Shown: in pieces, positions 1-9,598 of the stretch
How the letters are laid out: each line of letters starts with the position of its first letter
Position numbering within the stretch: position 1 is the first letter of the stretch
NCBI GenBank assembly: GCA_002812745.2
Contig: NCSJ02000046.1
Span: 62,001 to 126,000, forward strand
Origin: Scytalidium lignicola
Lineage: Eukaryota > Ascomycota > Leotiomycetes
Direction of reading: 5' to 3'
DNA length: 64,000 nt
Position numbers and translations under genes: made by a program
Notes under the pieces: model-generated
The model's database searches: none
Seen by the model: only the letters and a program-made list of their open reading frames with translations
What the model was told of the DNA's origin: nothing

Positions 1-579
1 AGCCGTGGCATGTAGGAACGTGTCCCGAGGTTTTTTATGCGCTGAAGTGCTTCTGGTTTTGAAAACCCTCTTACATACTTCTCAATGTTACGCTCCTGAT
101 AGTGTTGTCCTTCGAACCAGTCTCCAAGGACACTCCAGTTCTCAATTTCATGATGAGGTAGAAGTGATTTAATGATCCGGGGATCGGAGGAGGTAAAAAC
201 AATATTATCAGGATATGAAACACTGTCACTTGTAACCATGATCCAGAGATCAAGACGCACAAGACAAAAAACGATTTGACGTAGATAGTGAATATTGGCC
301 TCCGAACTTTCATCATTTAGCTGTGGTATGACACCTGACCATTAGATCAGCTCCCATATAATAACTGCACATGTAGGAAATACTTGGCGTACTGAGATGA
401 TTTAAACCATCAATTCGTTCGTGAGTACGTCTTAGCGTTCGGGACCTTTGCTCGGTTGTTATCTCGTCCATAGAAGGCTCTGAGCTCTCACTCTCTTTAT
501 CGTCCTGGTCGACCTCTCTAAATCGCTCTCTGTTGGAGCTGAGCACAGCCTCGTTTACAGCATTGAAGTTTTCGGTCAT
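1..579 (-). CDS. Hypothetical protein, 5' part only (runs off the window start)
   Basis: I do not recognise this gene. The start codon is at 577-579 and the coding region runs leftward out of the window. Exon 1 (393-579) encodes an acidic, charged N-terminus (MTENFNAVNEAV..., then DQDDKESESSEPS). A 58-nt GT-AG intron fits at 335-392 (donor GTACGC, branch-like GCTGATC). Exon 2 (1-334) then stays open to the window edge and reads as ordinary protein, for example NDESSEANIHYLRQIVF and GDWFEGQHYQERNIEKYVRG. Splicing is inferred from frame continuity and signals only. No transmembrane segment or known domain is apparent. The MITE-like element at 676-919 lies 97 bp upstream of the start codon, within its likely promoter. 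Confidence 0.55.
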
Positions 580-670
580 AGTGAGTGGTCCTTTGGTGGT
601 TTAGGGTTTCTTTGTTATGTTATGTTATCACTCGGGAACGAGTTTTGTTAGATATTTCTGATCTCCAGAT

Positions 671-675
671 GGTGG
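671..675. repeat. Left copy of putative target-site duplication (GGTGG)
   Basis: GGTGG directly abuts the left terminal inverted repeat at 676 and recurs at 920-924 directly after the right one, as expected for a 5-bp target duplication. The local sequence is G/T-rich, so chance similarity is possible. Confidence 0.5.
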
Positions 676-919
676 CACCCGGTAAGGAGGAAAAATGGGT
701 TTTATAACTTTTCTAAAAACTCCTCCCTTCCAATTTAAGCCTCCTTAATTGCCCTTTTTAGAAAAATTTTTATCTTCAACAATTACTTTATGCTCTTGTC
801 AAGGCATTGGAATAACTGACTCTATCGCTGTCATCTGTCCTCCGCTATATTACATCTGATAGACTTAATGGCTTATTTCGCTTAATGCGAAATAACCCAT
901 TTTTCCTCCCTACCGGGTG
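676..919. mobile_element. MITE-like non-autonomous element with terminal inverted repeats
   Basis: The two ends are inverted copies of about 26 bp with one mismatch: CACCCGGTAAGGAGGAAAAA from 676 and the complement of the matching sequence ending at 919. The element is 244 bp, AT-rich inside and has no coding potential. It is flanked by a possible 5-bp target duplication, GGTGG at 671-675 and 920-924. A second internal hairpin (TTATTTCGC / GCGAAATAA, about 873-895) lies near the right end. This structure fits a miniature inverted-repeat transposable element; the superfamily cannot be decided without other copies. Confidence 0.72.
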
Positions 920-924
920 GGTGG

Positions 925-1619
925 GTTTATCACTTGATCTAGAAAAGAAGAGGAGGCTGTGCTAGGCAGACTTCGAGACTGAGGCAAGGGCTGACTAGAC
1001 CCGAGCGGGCGTGCGCTGTGCTAAACCGGGACGGAATTCCCCCAGAAACACGCCTCTACTAAACTAGGACATACTCGTGCCCAGGATAAATAAATGATAA
1101 ATGAAAGGTATGGCGAAGTAGACGGGGCATAAGAAAATTAGATAACCTCACATTCAAGTCTCGATTTTATTGAATCAAGGCGCTATACACTTGAAGATAT
1201 TCCAAATGAGATATGAAGTAATACCTCGAATTGACACTTAATCTCAAGCTGTGCTTCTACATAATGTCCACATGGATGGACTGAAGTAGTTCCTTAGCAA
1301 CGATATCATGTCTACCAGTCAGGCCCCCTTTACTATCTGCCGATAGCTACCCGGATGGCCTCCATAGTGGCTCTTTACATCCTAACTGGTATATACGGCT
1401 TGTGAAATTCCAGCTTTCTGCGGCAATGCTTTGACGGTAATTTTGCGTACTCTCGGACATTGCGCTGCCATTGCTATTCGCCAGATTATAAACCGAGGAA
1501 TAGAGGATGCACCTTAGTAGTATCGCAGATTGATGTGGAGTTGACGTTCTCATTGAGAATGCCTGAGCTTCAGGCATCCTATAAGATCTAGTGTAGTTCT
1601 AGAGATGGGATTTCTAGAA
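925..1619. other. Intergenic, no gene seen
   Basis: Between the MITE-like element and the 3' end of the eIF2B alpha gene. Short open stretches exist, but none has protein-like composition or splice support. The part nearest 1619 is probably the 3' untranslated region of that gene. No RNA gene was recognised. Confidence 0.6.
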
Positions 1620-2788
1620 TCAATACCACACGCTGATAAGTTCTTCACTAACAGCACTCGGCGTCAAGACACCAGATTCAGTAATAAGAGCTGAGATCAG
1701 AGCTGGAGGCTAATAATAAGACCATTATTAGCGTTAGACCATAGGGGAGGTCATATGACTGCTTACCGTGAAATCCACTGCATCTTCGGGATTTTGTTTA
1801 TGTTTCGGCTTCTCATTCGGCGTTGTCTTAAAATAATCATCCCCCTCCACTGGTTTCAGCTCTTTTCTCTCCCCATTCGCCAGAACATCATCATCTTCTG
1901 TTTGAAACTCAATGACGGTCTGTTCGATTCCTAGATCATACTGCCCAAGAGGATAAAGTCTAACGAATTTATGGCTCTCTGCAGCGACATAAAACGGCTT
2001 TCCGGCTGCCTTCGCCAACAGTGCGATCTGATACGTTCCCATGCGTGAAATAATCCCTCCGTTCTCAACAACACCTTCTGCACCCACAATGACCAAATTG
2101 ACCTTGCCTATAGCATATCCAACAGCACCCTCGCTAATTGTAGCTACTGGTACACCCTTGGCTCTTAGACTTGAAACCACAGCTCGAGATTCTGAACTTC
2201 GACCATCATTCATAACATAAATGACCTTAAACCTTACGCTCCCGCTACCGGCACATGCATCGGCCGCCTTACTTAACAATGCTCCTACCACTCTTGATCC
2301 GCCTTGTGTCAGAACCACAGTACCATCCCTCACAAACTGCCGACCATGGCTAGCAATACGTTCCCTACTAGCCTTTGCCCTCGAAACAAAGAGTCTCCCA
2401 TTGCTAAGTAAATGCTGCCGCACACTGTCAAAATTCCCTGTACTGCTAGGCTTCAAACTCGAAATCATATACCGCTGAAAGAGGTCGGTTCCTGCGGAGA
2501 GCGAGATGGAATTCGGGATTTGTGATTTCAGGTAGTCAGACTGGGCCTTTACAAGGTCTAGGGTCTCGTAGACAGTTACAGCGCGGGACTGTACCAGAAG
2601 ATCGATTAAAGCTTCGATTGCTGCCACGGGCATTGTTAGTTCTGGATCTTCGGCGAGCAGGCGCTCGTAGGTTTTGACGATGCTGTGGATATGAGTCAGT
2701 CATGCTGTTCAGCGACAAAAGAACGAAATATAGCTACTTACTCAAAATTAGAGTCTTTCTCTTTGGGGGGATTATTGACTGTCGCCAT
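1620..2788 (-). CDS. GCN3: Translation initiation factor eIF2B subunit alpha
   Basis: Regulatory alpha subunit of the cytosolic guanine-nucleotide exchange factor for eIF2. It is non-catalytic in the family and senses phosphorylated eIF2. Three exons join in frame to 350 aa, the usual family length: 2742-2788, 1767-2682 and 1620-1709, with introns of 59 and 57 nt. Exon 1 gives MATVNNPPKEKDSNF and joins to DIVKTYERLLAEDPELTMPVA, typical of the family N-terminus. The Rossmann-like C-terminal half carries IVGAEGVVENGGIISRMGTYQIALLAKAAGKPFYV (shown in part: GAEGVVENGGIISRMGT). The last exon supplies GVLTPSAVSEELISVW, the conserved tail. Ending the gene at the apparent stop near 1734 would lose this tail, so the third exon is well supported. 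Divergent from the NECAP-like gene. Confidence 0.93.
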
Positions 2789-3726
2789 TATGCTTAACGC
2801 CTGGAAGGATACTGGAAGGTATTGTGGCTTAAATTGTTAGTACGAATCCGTTGATATATTCGAGCCAAATTTATTGAGTCATATCATCGTTATCTAGGCA
2901 CCCCGCTAGATTTTACCAGCTACACATGATGCGCGCTAAGCGGCTTAAGAGTTCACACTATGCCACAACACTTTGGAATGCAAACCCTTTAATAAAACAT
3001 CATTGAAAAGTAAAAGGTAGACTTTCGTTTGACTGTAAACAATTGAAGAAAGTTAATTGGCTAAATTTGCGTGACAGCTTAATTGAATTAACTCTAAGAG
3101 TGAGTTAACACCAAATTCAGTACATCATGTTGCCGTTTGAGCTTTGACCTAAGTTTAGCATTAAGATCGTTATATTGGGTACAGGCCACCTAGTTAAATG
3201 AAAAGAACGTGGAGTAGATTCGACTATTGCATGCATTGAAATGTATGGAGTATGTACTGTACAGTGTGAAGAAATTTGGTACAATAACAACCCGTATTAT
3301 AAATTAAATTGGTTTGATTAATGGTTTTTTTAATTTTAATTAAATTATAATTCTTTTTTATGCCAACTATGCTTATGAAAGGGTTAATCCCAAAGAAACT
3401 CCTATATACAAGCCAGTTATACGTTGGATTTTATATGTGTTTGTTGTGGTGCTCTGATAAAAACTATTGGCGCCTTAAAAGCAAGGCCTTACATAAAAGC
3501 CTTGTCAATCTGACAGCGCGGGTATGGCCGTAGGGTACCTCTCCAGGCGCAAGCCCGCCATAATAACAAACGAAACTTACGAGCCATAGCAGACGATCAA
3601 TTAGTCTCAAACCAAGATTATTTTGCCCTTTTCTATCTCATCAATACTCTCTAATTATGACCGACGCACGATAATACATCTCATCACTTCCGCTCACTTC
3701 AAGCCGAACTCAATCCATCTATCGCA
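2789..3726. promoter_or_regulatory. Divergent intergenic region between GCN3 and the NECAP-like gene
   Basis: About 940 bp with no open frame of interest. It must hold both promoters because the flanking genes point away from each other. It is AT-rich in the middle (about 3000-3380). A GTACTGTAC palindrome lies at 3254-3262. A small hairpin, CAAGGC...GCCTTG, lies near 3482-3506. No specific factor site can be assigned. Confidence 0.5.
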
Positions 3727-4587
3727 ATGGAGACCATCGACCCCTCCACTGGCCAGCCCCTCCCTCCTGATGCCATCCAACGAGTGCTTTTCATCAGCCC
3801 CAAAGTCCACATCTACAACATTCCACCATTAACGAGCACGAAAGGCTACATAGCAGCGCAATGGACAGAGAACAATAATGCGCGACAGATCTTCACTGCG
3901 CGATTACGAGTCCTGGAGACCGCCATTCCAACAACAACCCCCAACCCTCAAGCCGATACCGATGGTGAAACAGTAAAGACGGATATTATCCTCGAAGATC
4001 CAAGTAACGGCGCTTTGTTTGCCGCAGCGCCATATACCACTCCTTCGATTGTAGAGCAAGTTCTCGATTCCAGTCGATTTTTCGCGGTCCGCGTACAGGG
4101 CGAGGGTGGAAGGAAAGCTGTTCTTGGTATCGGATTTGAAGAGAGGTCTGAGGCGTTCGATTTCAGCGTTTGCCTGCAGGAAGTTAGGAAGACATTAGGG
4201 ATCCAGGCTGATGCACCCGGACCAGGAAATGCAGGAAAGGGAAGAAGACCAGGAGGAGGAGCGGTGAAAAAAGAGGAGGAGAAGAAACCGGAGGAGAAGA
4301 AGGATTTCAGCCTGAAGGAAGGAGAGACTATCACGGTTTCTATTGGGGGTAGAGGTTCAGGAAGGAGGAATAGAGAGAAAAGCGATGATGCTAACTCGCA
4401 GTCATCAGGGTTAGGCGCATTCTCGTTACCTCCACCGCCTAGCTCAGGTGGTGTTTTCCTTCCACCGCCGCCCAGTACTCAGGAACTGAAGGCAGAGAAG
4501 CGGAGAAGTCGGAATCTGGATAGGGAAATTAAGAAGCCCATTGAAGAGCTGGGATTCGACGATGGAGAGTTTGGGGAATTTCAATAA
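3727..4587 (+). CDS. NECAP-like adaptin-ear-binding endocytic protein
   Basis: Single-exon gene, 286 aa. In the family (DUF1681/NECAP) the N-terminal PH-like fold and the C-terminal tail bind AP-2 and AP-1 adaptors during clathrin-coated vesicle formation. Visible signs are the family start IQRVLFISPKVHIYNIPP, then GYIAAQWT, and the block from about residue 115 (FFAVRVQGEGGRKAVLGIGF) followed by EAFDFSVCLQE. After residue 180 the protein is low complexity: a Lys/Glu-rich linker, two PPPP stretches (SLPPPPSSGG, FLPPPPST) and an acidic end, FDDGEFGEFQ. That end resembles the short acidic aromatic adaptin-ear motifs. No intron is needed. Kozak context GCAATGG is acceptable. Confidence 0.88.
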   Translation: METIDPSTGQPLPPDAIQRVLFISPKVHIYNIPPLTSTKGYIAAQWTENNNARQIFTARLRVLETAIPTTTPNPQADTDGETVKTDIILEDPSNGALFAAAPYTTPSIVEQVLDSSRFFAVRVQGEGGRKAVLGIGFEERSEAFDFSVCLQEVRKTLGIQADAPGPGNAGKGRRPGGGAVKKEEEKKPEEKKDFSLKEGETITVSIGGRGSGRRNREKSDDANSQSSGLGAFSLPPPPSSGGVFLPPPPSTQELKAEKRRSRNLDREIKKPIEELGFDDGEFGEFQ

Positions 4588-6455
4588 GGGATTAGAAAGA
4601 AGACTATTGAGTAGTCTTATAATAAGTAATGATGTCATGGACCACCAATGCCAAATGCGTTCACCACCCCCCTTTTTATACCTTTGTAGCCATGAAATAC
4701 CAGATTAAAGAAATACGTCTTGTAATTCCTCTCAAAGAGGGCTTCTTATTATTTGTACTGAGAGACCACAATATCAATTCATACGAAAACACTGTGTACA
4801 TGAAACACCCAGTAGTCAACCACTTCTCTCAAATCACTGTTCCAGTTTACATCTACGTCATTCTAGCCAGGTGAACCTACAATCTTCTATCTCAACGTTC
4901 CTAAACTGCCAATATATACACGCACATCTACTTATCTACTTAGTACAAATAACTAAGCGCCGTAGAACCAAGCCCTGTTCCAAACGAGGGAGGGCTGCAG
5001 GGACCACCCACGGAAAATAGGAGAATAGGGAAATTTCTCGTCTCGGTGCTGAATCAAAAAAAGCCGGCTCAGCCACCTCCAAAAATGGTGAAACTACAAA
5101 AAAAAGNAGAGAGAGAGAAAGGGTCGTTGGGAAAGTAGTTAATTAAGATTTTTTGGCCAAATCATTATGATCTAGAATGGAGATATTTCATCGGAAAATA
5201 GGAGAATTATCCCCCCCTTTTCCCTTATCCTCCATTAGAAATGCATGCTCGCATTATATACCAGTACATGGATCTTTACTATAGGTGATTACCTTGTACA
5301 GTGGAGATCATGCAAAGGGCTAGGTAGAGTTAGAAGTACACTTGGAGAATCTATGATGGATCGTAGTAAAGATAAGCTCCCAAAATTGTCTATTCAACAA
5401 TGACGATGCAAGCTAAGGACAATAAGACAGGTTACTGTATGATGATGGTAAACGATCTGCTATTTCTGGTGAGAAGATGGGGCAGTTCTACCGGTTAAGA
5501 GACTCATTCACTCACCGTAATTGTTTTCGCGGTTTAATAGCGGATCTAGAAATTAAGTGGCTCGTTTTCTGGTTAACTGAGGCGCCTATTATGTTAGGGG
5601 ATGAATAAGGTGAAGGCCCTAACAACTTGGCAACTTAAGGGATCGCGGGTTAATGGCAGGGTATTTGGTATCCCGTCAAGGAACCAGCCTGTGTTCAATT
5701 GTTCACGATCTCTGAATATCTTAACCGCATCCGTAGAAACATTATCTAGGGCTTAACTGGTTGATGTTATTGGACTATATAGCTAGGGTGGTACGGTGCG
5801 GTAGGCGAGATGAGGGAAGTCGATGCGGCGACGTGGGCGGCTGGCCCGTAGAAAACAAAACAAAAATGGCCTGTGGTTTTCTACCGACTCAGTGAGAAAC
5901 ACCCGGAGACCAGATTAAACACACGCTCATCAAAACCGCCTTCCTTCCCAAATGTTCAATGCTCTAGGAAACCTCTTCGTCATTCACTTCTTGATCTCAT
6001 ATCTCACTATATCGTACACAAACAAAATATGCCTCCTGCGCCGGAAGAAACAACACTAGCCCCCAATGCGAGAAATCACCCCGCTGTGTTGATTTCATGT
6101 TTAACGCGCGAGAAAACGACCAAAGCATCGCTGCAAAATACAGCACAACATACAAAAGTGGTATTTTGATGAGAATGAGAAAGCAGTAGGAGAAAAAGTT
6201 GGTGCAGTAAAATTTGTACAGGGAAGTATAATCATCAATGTCGATGGTGATTGGCCGTTGATCATCATATGAATAGCGGGAAAAACCTCCGTGGCGGTGT
6301 GGGAATCAAGCCCATTGAGGACTTAAAAAGCAGACTTCGAGCACCATCGCTATGCGTCGTCAGGTAGTCTCTATCAGCTGGTTGGCACACTTNATACCCA
6401 TGAAGTGTGTGTAGGAAATGATGCGGTGTCAAGACTCTGGAATCCATAGCGACTT
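4588..6455. other. Intergenic, convergent 3' ends, no gene seen
   Basis: About 1.9 kb between two convergent genes. It contains one N (5107) beside an A-run and a second at 6393. Open frames of 60-98 codons occur (for example 5873-6169 on the plus strand) but lack domain-like composition and recognisable neighbouring exons. No repeat, RNA gene or element was recognised. Confidence 0.55.
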
Positions 6456-9400
6456 TCATTGCCTCCTACTAGAATGATCCGGCGTCTCGAGAAGACCGCC
6501 AATATCTAGTCGTCCTGGCCGGTCGTCTCTACGTCGCGACGGGTCTCCTAATACCTCTTCTCCACGTTGGTCACGGATGGGTGGTAACTGAAGATCATGT
6601 TGGATTTGCGCCTGCGCTGATGTGGCCTCATTTCGTCCTGGCTGATAAGGCGCCTGACTCTGAGAGTAATCCATCCGCGGTTGCCCTTGGGATTGGGCAA
6701 AGGATGAAGGACCTGCTGAAGGGGACACATTCGATCCAAGGGTCGGAGGAGCTCGATAGGCCATCACTTCTCCCCGAGGATCGGCGTATGACTGGCTGGG
6801 AATATATGGGGATACACCTGGATTTGGAGGATACACCTGCTGAGCGGTTTGGTAACCGTATTGCGGCTCTCTGGAATATGGGTCTCGTGAGAATGGTGAA
6901 GGCACGGGCTGGTGATACGCCTGTGGAGTTGCTGGTACATGCAATACAAGGACAACGAAATAGGTGGATTCTTTCTTTGCAAGGCCAAAGTGGACCTGAA
7001 AGGTTCTCTGCTGTCCATCTGGTCCTTGGAATGTGAAAACCTCGGGTCGGTCTGTCCTAAACTGGGCTACATCCTCGGGCCCAAAACCTACGGACTGGAT
7101 GACTCGGTCCTCCTCGAACTTGAGGTAAATTGGCGGTAAATAGCTTGGTTCTCTTTCACGTCGCTCATCCTCAAATACCCTCTGCAGTCGGAATGCCTTG
7201 TCGCGGTCTGCTGGGCTGACCAGGTCATGAAATGGACGGCCCACTACAGATTGTCCACCGAGTGCTTGACCAAAAGCAGGAGTTGATTTTGCTATCTGCA
7301 AATCCATGGTCAAATATGCCAAGGCTGGCTCTCGCCCTGATAGTGGGCGTGCATTTGAGGCAACTGTCCCAGGCGCTGAATACATACCAGTATCTCCTGG
7401 CGATGCCTGGTCAAAATATCTGGGCACAATCGGACCGCCGCCTTGTGATTTCAAGACCCTGTAAGGACCAGATCCCTGGCCATCAGCAAATCCCTGTTGC
7501 ATCTGAGCTTCATTGACCGAATACAGCGACAGGGGCCGCCTCATTGAAGCATCAGAAGGACCAGGTGGGTAGCCAGAACCTTCATATCGTGGCTCCCGTT
7601 CATCTCGCAATCGTGGCCGTCCTCTCTTCTTATGTTGCACGTCAACACACGTATCCTCCTTTCCGTTGCTCATACATCGAGAACATGGGCGCTGTGCTGA
7701 GAGAAAAGTCAGTCAACCAGCATGGTAAAAGCAGACATAAGAAAAGCCGCCGTGCAGTTTTGCATGTTGCAAAAAACTAGGCAATCTAGGGCTGGTCTTG
7801 TAGACTCATGTCACCAAACTTGAACGTCTAGTTCTTGAAGCACTTTTCATGAACGATGAGATTCTTTGGGCAAAACTTCCCAAATTAAATTCAAGGACCC
7901 CCCTTTTTTAAAAAAAAATTTTNAAAAAAATTCCACAATATCGCTGCCCTGCGACCAAATCTTTGTTGCCATGTGTTGGATGACGCATGACCTTCGTTTC
8001 CCAGAACGAGTGTGTGGCCCAGTTTGGCGATCAGCCACAGTTGAATTGTGGACAGCAGCCCGTGGCACGCCTCTTTCAAATGATTGGGGGTTGATGGCTA
8101 AGCTTAGAGAGCATCTAGGATCCTTGTCCAAGTCTTTGTCACATTCATTATTTTCCAAGAGGATAGGATAGGATAGGATAGGGAGAAGATCGCGCAGGTC
8201 ATACCCAGGTGATTGGGATACGCACAAGTCCAGCAGTGTACTGTAGTAGCACACCAGTGTCCTGTTGTTCAGTGAGCTGCAGGTCCCTGGCGCTCCTTGC
8301 ATCATCTCCCTCTGGGTTTTCCGTCAGGGCAAGCCACAGGCTGGTGCGATCCCGCCAATCGGGCCGGCCACCCCGCTGTGACAGGGCCTTGGGCCTTTGG
8401 GGGCGATCGCCTTTGCCTGGCGTCGCTCTCGCCGAAAAACCGAAACCCATAATTTTCACACCGCCGCCAACTGCCCTGGCCCCGGCAGGAACATTGGCAA
8501 ACTCGGGAACACACTTAGGGAGCACCAATATCGCCACAACATTATCGCTGCATGATGGCAATCCAACCTCCCTATCATCACCACAGATACCACGGGCACG
8601 TGGCTTTTAGATTATCCTGCTCGCTTGAGCGGAGCACCGTGCGTATCGACAGCCGCGTAGAAGTTCTAGATCTACCTTAATCACCACCCCTTCCCCTGCT
8701 TCATACGGACTCCCGCAGTCGCACCAATGGGGAAATAAAATGCACTTGCTGCTGAACGTGTTCTGCAGACCAGATGGAGACCAGGTGCGATCTTGGCGCA
8801 AAATGAAAGAAAAGGAGAAGTTTCAAAAAGTAAAAGGTTTTGAGGGCTGCACAATGTATAATAAATGTGTATGCGCGAGCGACCAAAAAAAATCAACATA
8901 TATCGCGATCTGAAGCATGAGAATGCAAGGACGTACCGTCGCATCTGCACATACGGTTAGCATCCTTACTATCTGCCAAAGCAAAGGGGAAAGTCCAAAA
9001 TAATCATTACTGTGCCCACTCACCTAAGATGCGCCCTCTTGCAAGGTACACAGGCTGAGGCTACATGCCCTTTGGTCTTCCGTTGTGCTTTTGGCGAAGG
9101 ATAGCCGGTTGGCTCCCCAATTGCTGCTCTATCTGATGTGGAATACCCCGCTGGCACCTGTTCAGAATGTGGTGCATACGAATGCCGCTCAGGAGGCATA
9201 TGTGCTCGCTGCTGCACTTGATATTGCGCTGACTGAACGTCCCCCATGGATAATGAGGAATAGGATTGCGGTGGGTGGGTCTCTTGTTGGTATGGCCTCA
9301 TAGATGCCATGCTATTATCAGACCGTTCTGATTGAGGTGTATGGTTCCCACGAAACATGTCTTGTCCAGTTGATCCATATCCCCCATAACCGATCTCACT

Positions 9401-9598
9401 TGAATCTGGGTTGTGACTTGGCGGGCGTGGTGGAGATCCTGACATGGGCGGCGAGGGGTATGCCCGTGAAAGAGCACTATCAGATGCCGCTCTAGTCCAA
9501 CTCAGATCAAGAGGTAGTCTTGCTGCCAGTTGTAAAGGTTCCCTTAGCCCACTAACCGAAATATTCGAATAATCAGTGCTGGAGGATATTGATTGCAT
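6456..9598 (-). CDS. Zn2Cys6 transcription factor with PAS-like domain
   Basis: Fungal-type binuclear zinc-cluster regulator, 607 aa. Exons are 9024-9598, an 8-nt microexon 8937-8944, and 6456-7696; introns are 79 nt and 1,240 nt. Joined, they give a canonical cluster: Cys183-x2-Cys186-x6-Cys193-x5-Cys199-x2-Cys202-x8-Cys211, followed by a basic patch HKKRGRPRLRDERE. The exon sum is 1,824 nt, divisible by three. The N-terminus is Ser/Pro/Gln-rich (AYPSPPMSGSPPRPP). After the cluster a PAS-like region is suggested by FGQALGGQSVVGRPFHDLVSP through KKESTYFVVLVLHVP, roughly residues 325-440. The C-terminus is Pro/Gln/Tyr-rich and disordered-looking, probably an activation region. The overall plan resembles fungal cluster-plus-PAS regulators, but I cannot name the target pathway. 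An upstream 5' exon is possible. Confidence 0.85.
7697..8936 (-). other. Unusually long intron (1,240 nt) inside the zinc-cluster coding sequence
   Basis: The donor is GTACGT (rc of 8931-8936) and the acceptor CTCTCAG (ending at 7697). Exon and phase logic demand a splice here: the residues before and after form one zinc cluster. The intron is about twenty times the usual length in this window. It holds a GGATA tandem tract (about 8161-8181), one N (7923) in an A/T run, and a GC-rich block at 8280-8500 with overlapping open frames on both strands that I cannot assign. Confidence 0.7.
8161..8181. repeat. GGATA tandem repeat
   Basis: Four perfect copies of GGATA followed by a partial copy, within the long intron of the zinc-cluster gene. 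Simple microsatellite. Confidence 0.8.

Noticed and set aside
3948..4334. Minus-strand open frame opposite the NECAP-like gene
   Set aside because: Shadow of the plus-strand coding region; composition is Ser/Phe/Pro as expected from reversed Lys/Glu codons.
8161..8181. GGATA repeat considered as a possible telomere-like or element end
   Set aside because: Only four copies, no flanking inverted repeats or duplication; a simple microsatellite explains it.
8199..8610. Overlapping open frames on both strands in the GC-rich block of the long intron
   Set aside because: They fall inside an intron required by the zinc cluster, are mutually antisense and match no family I know.
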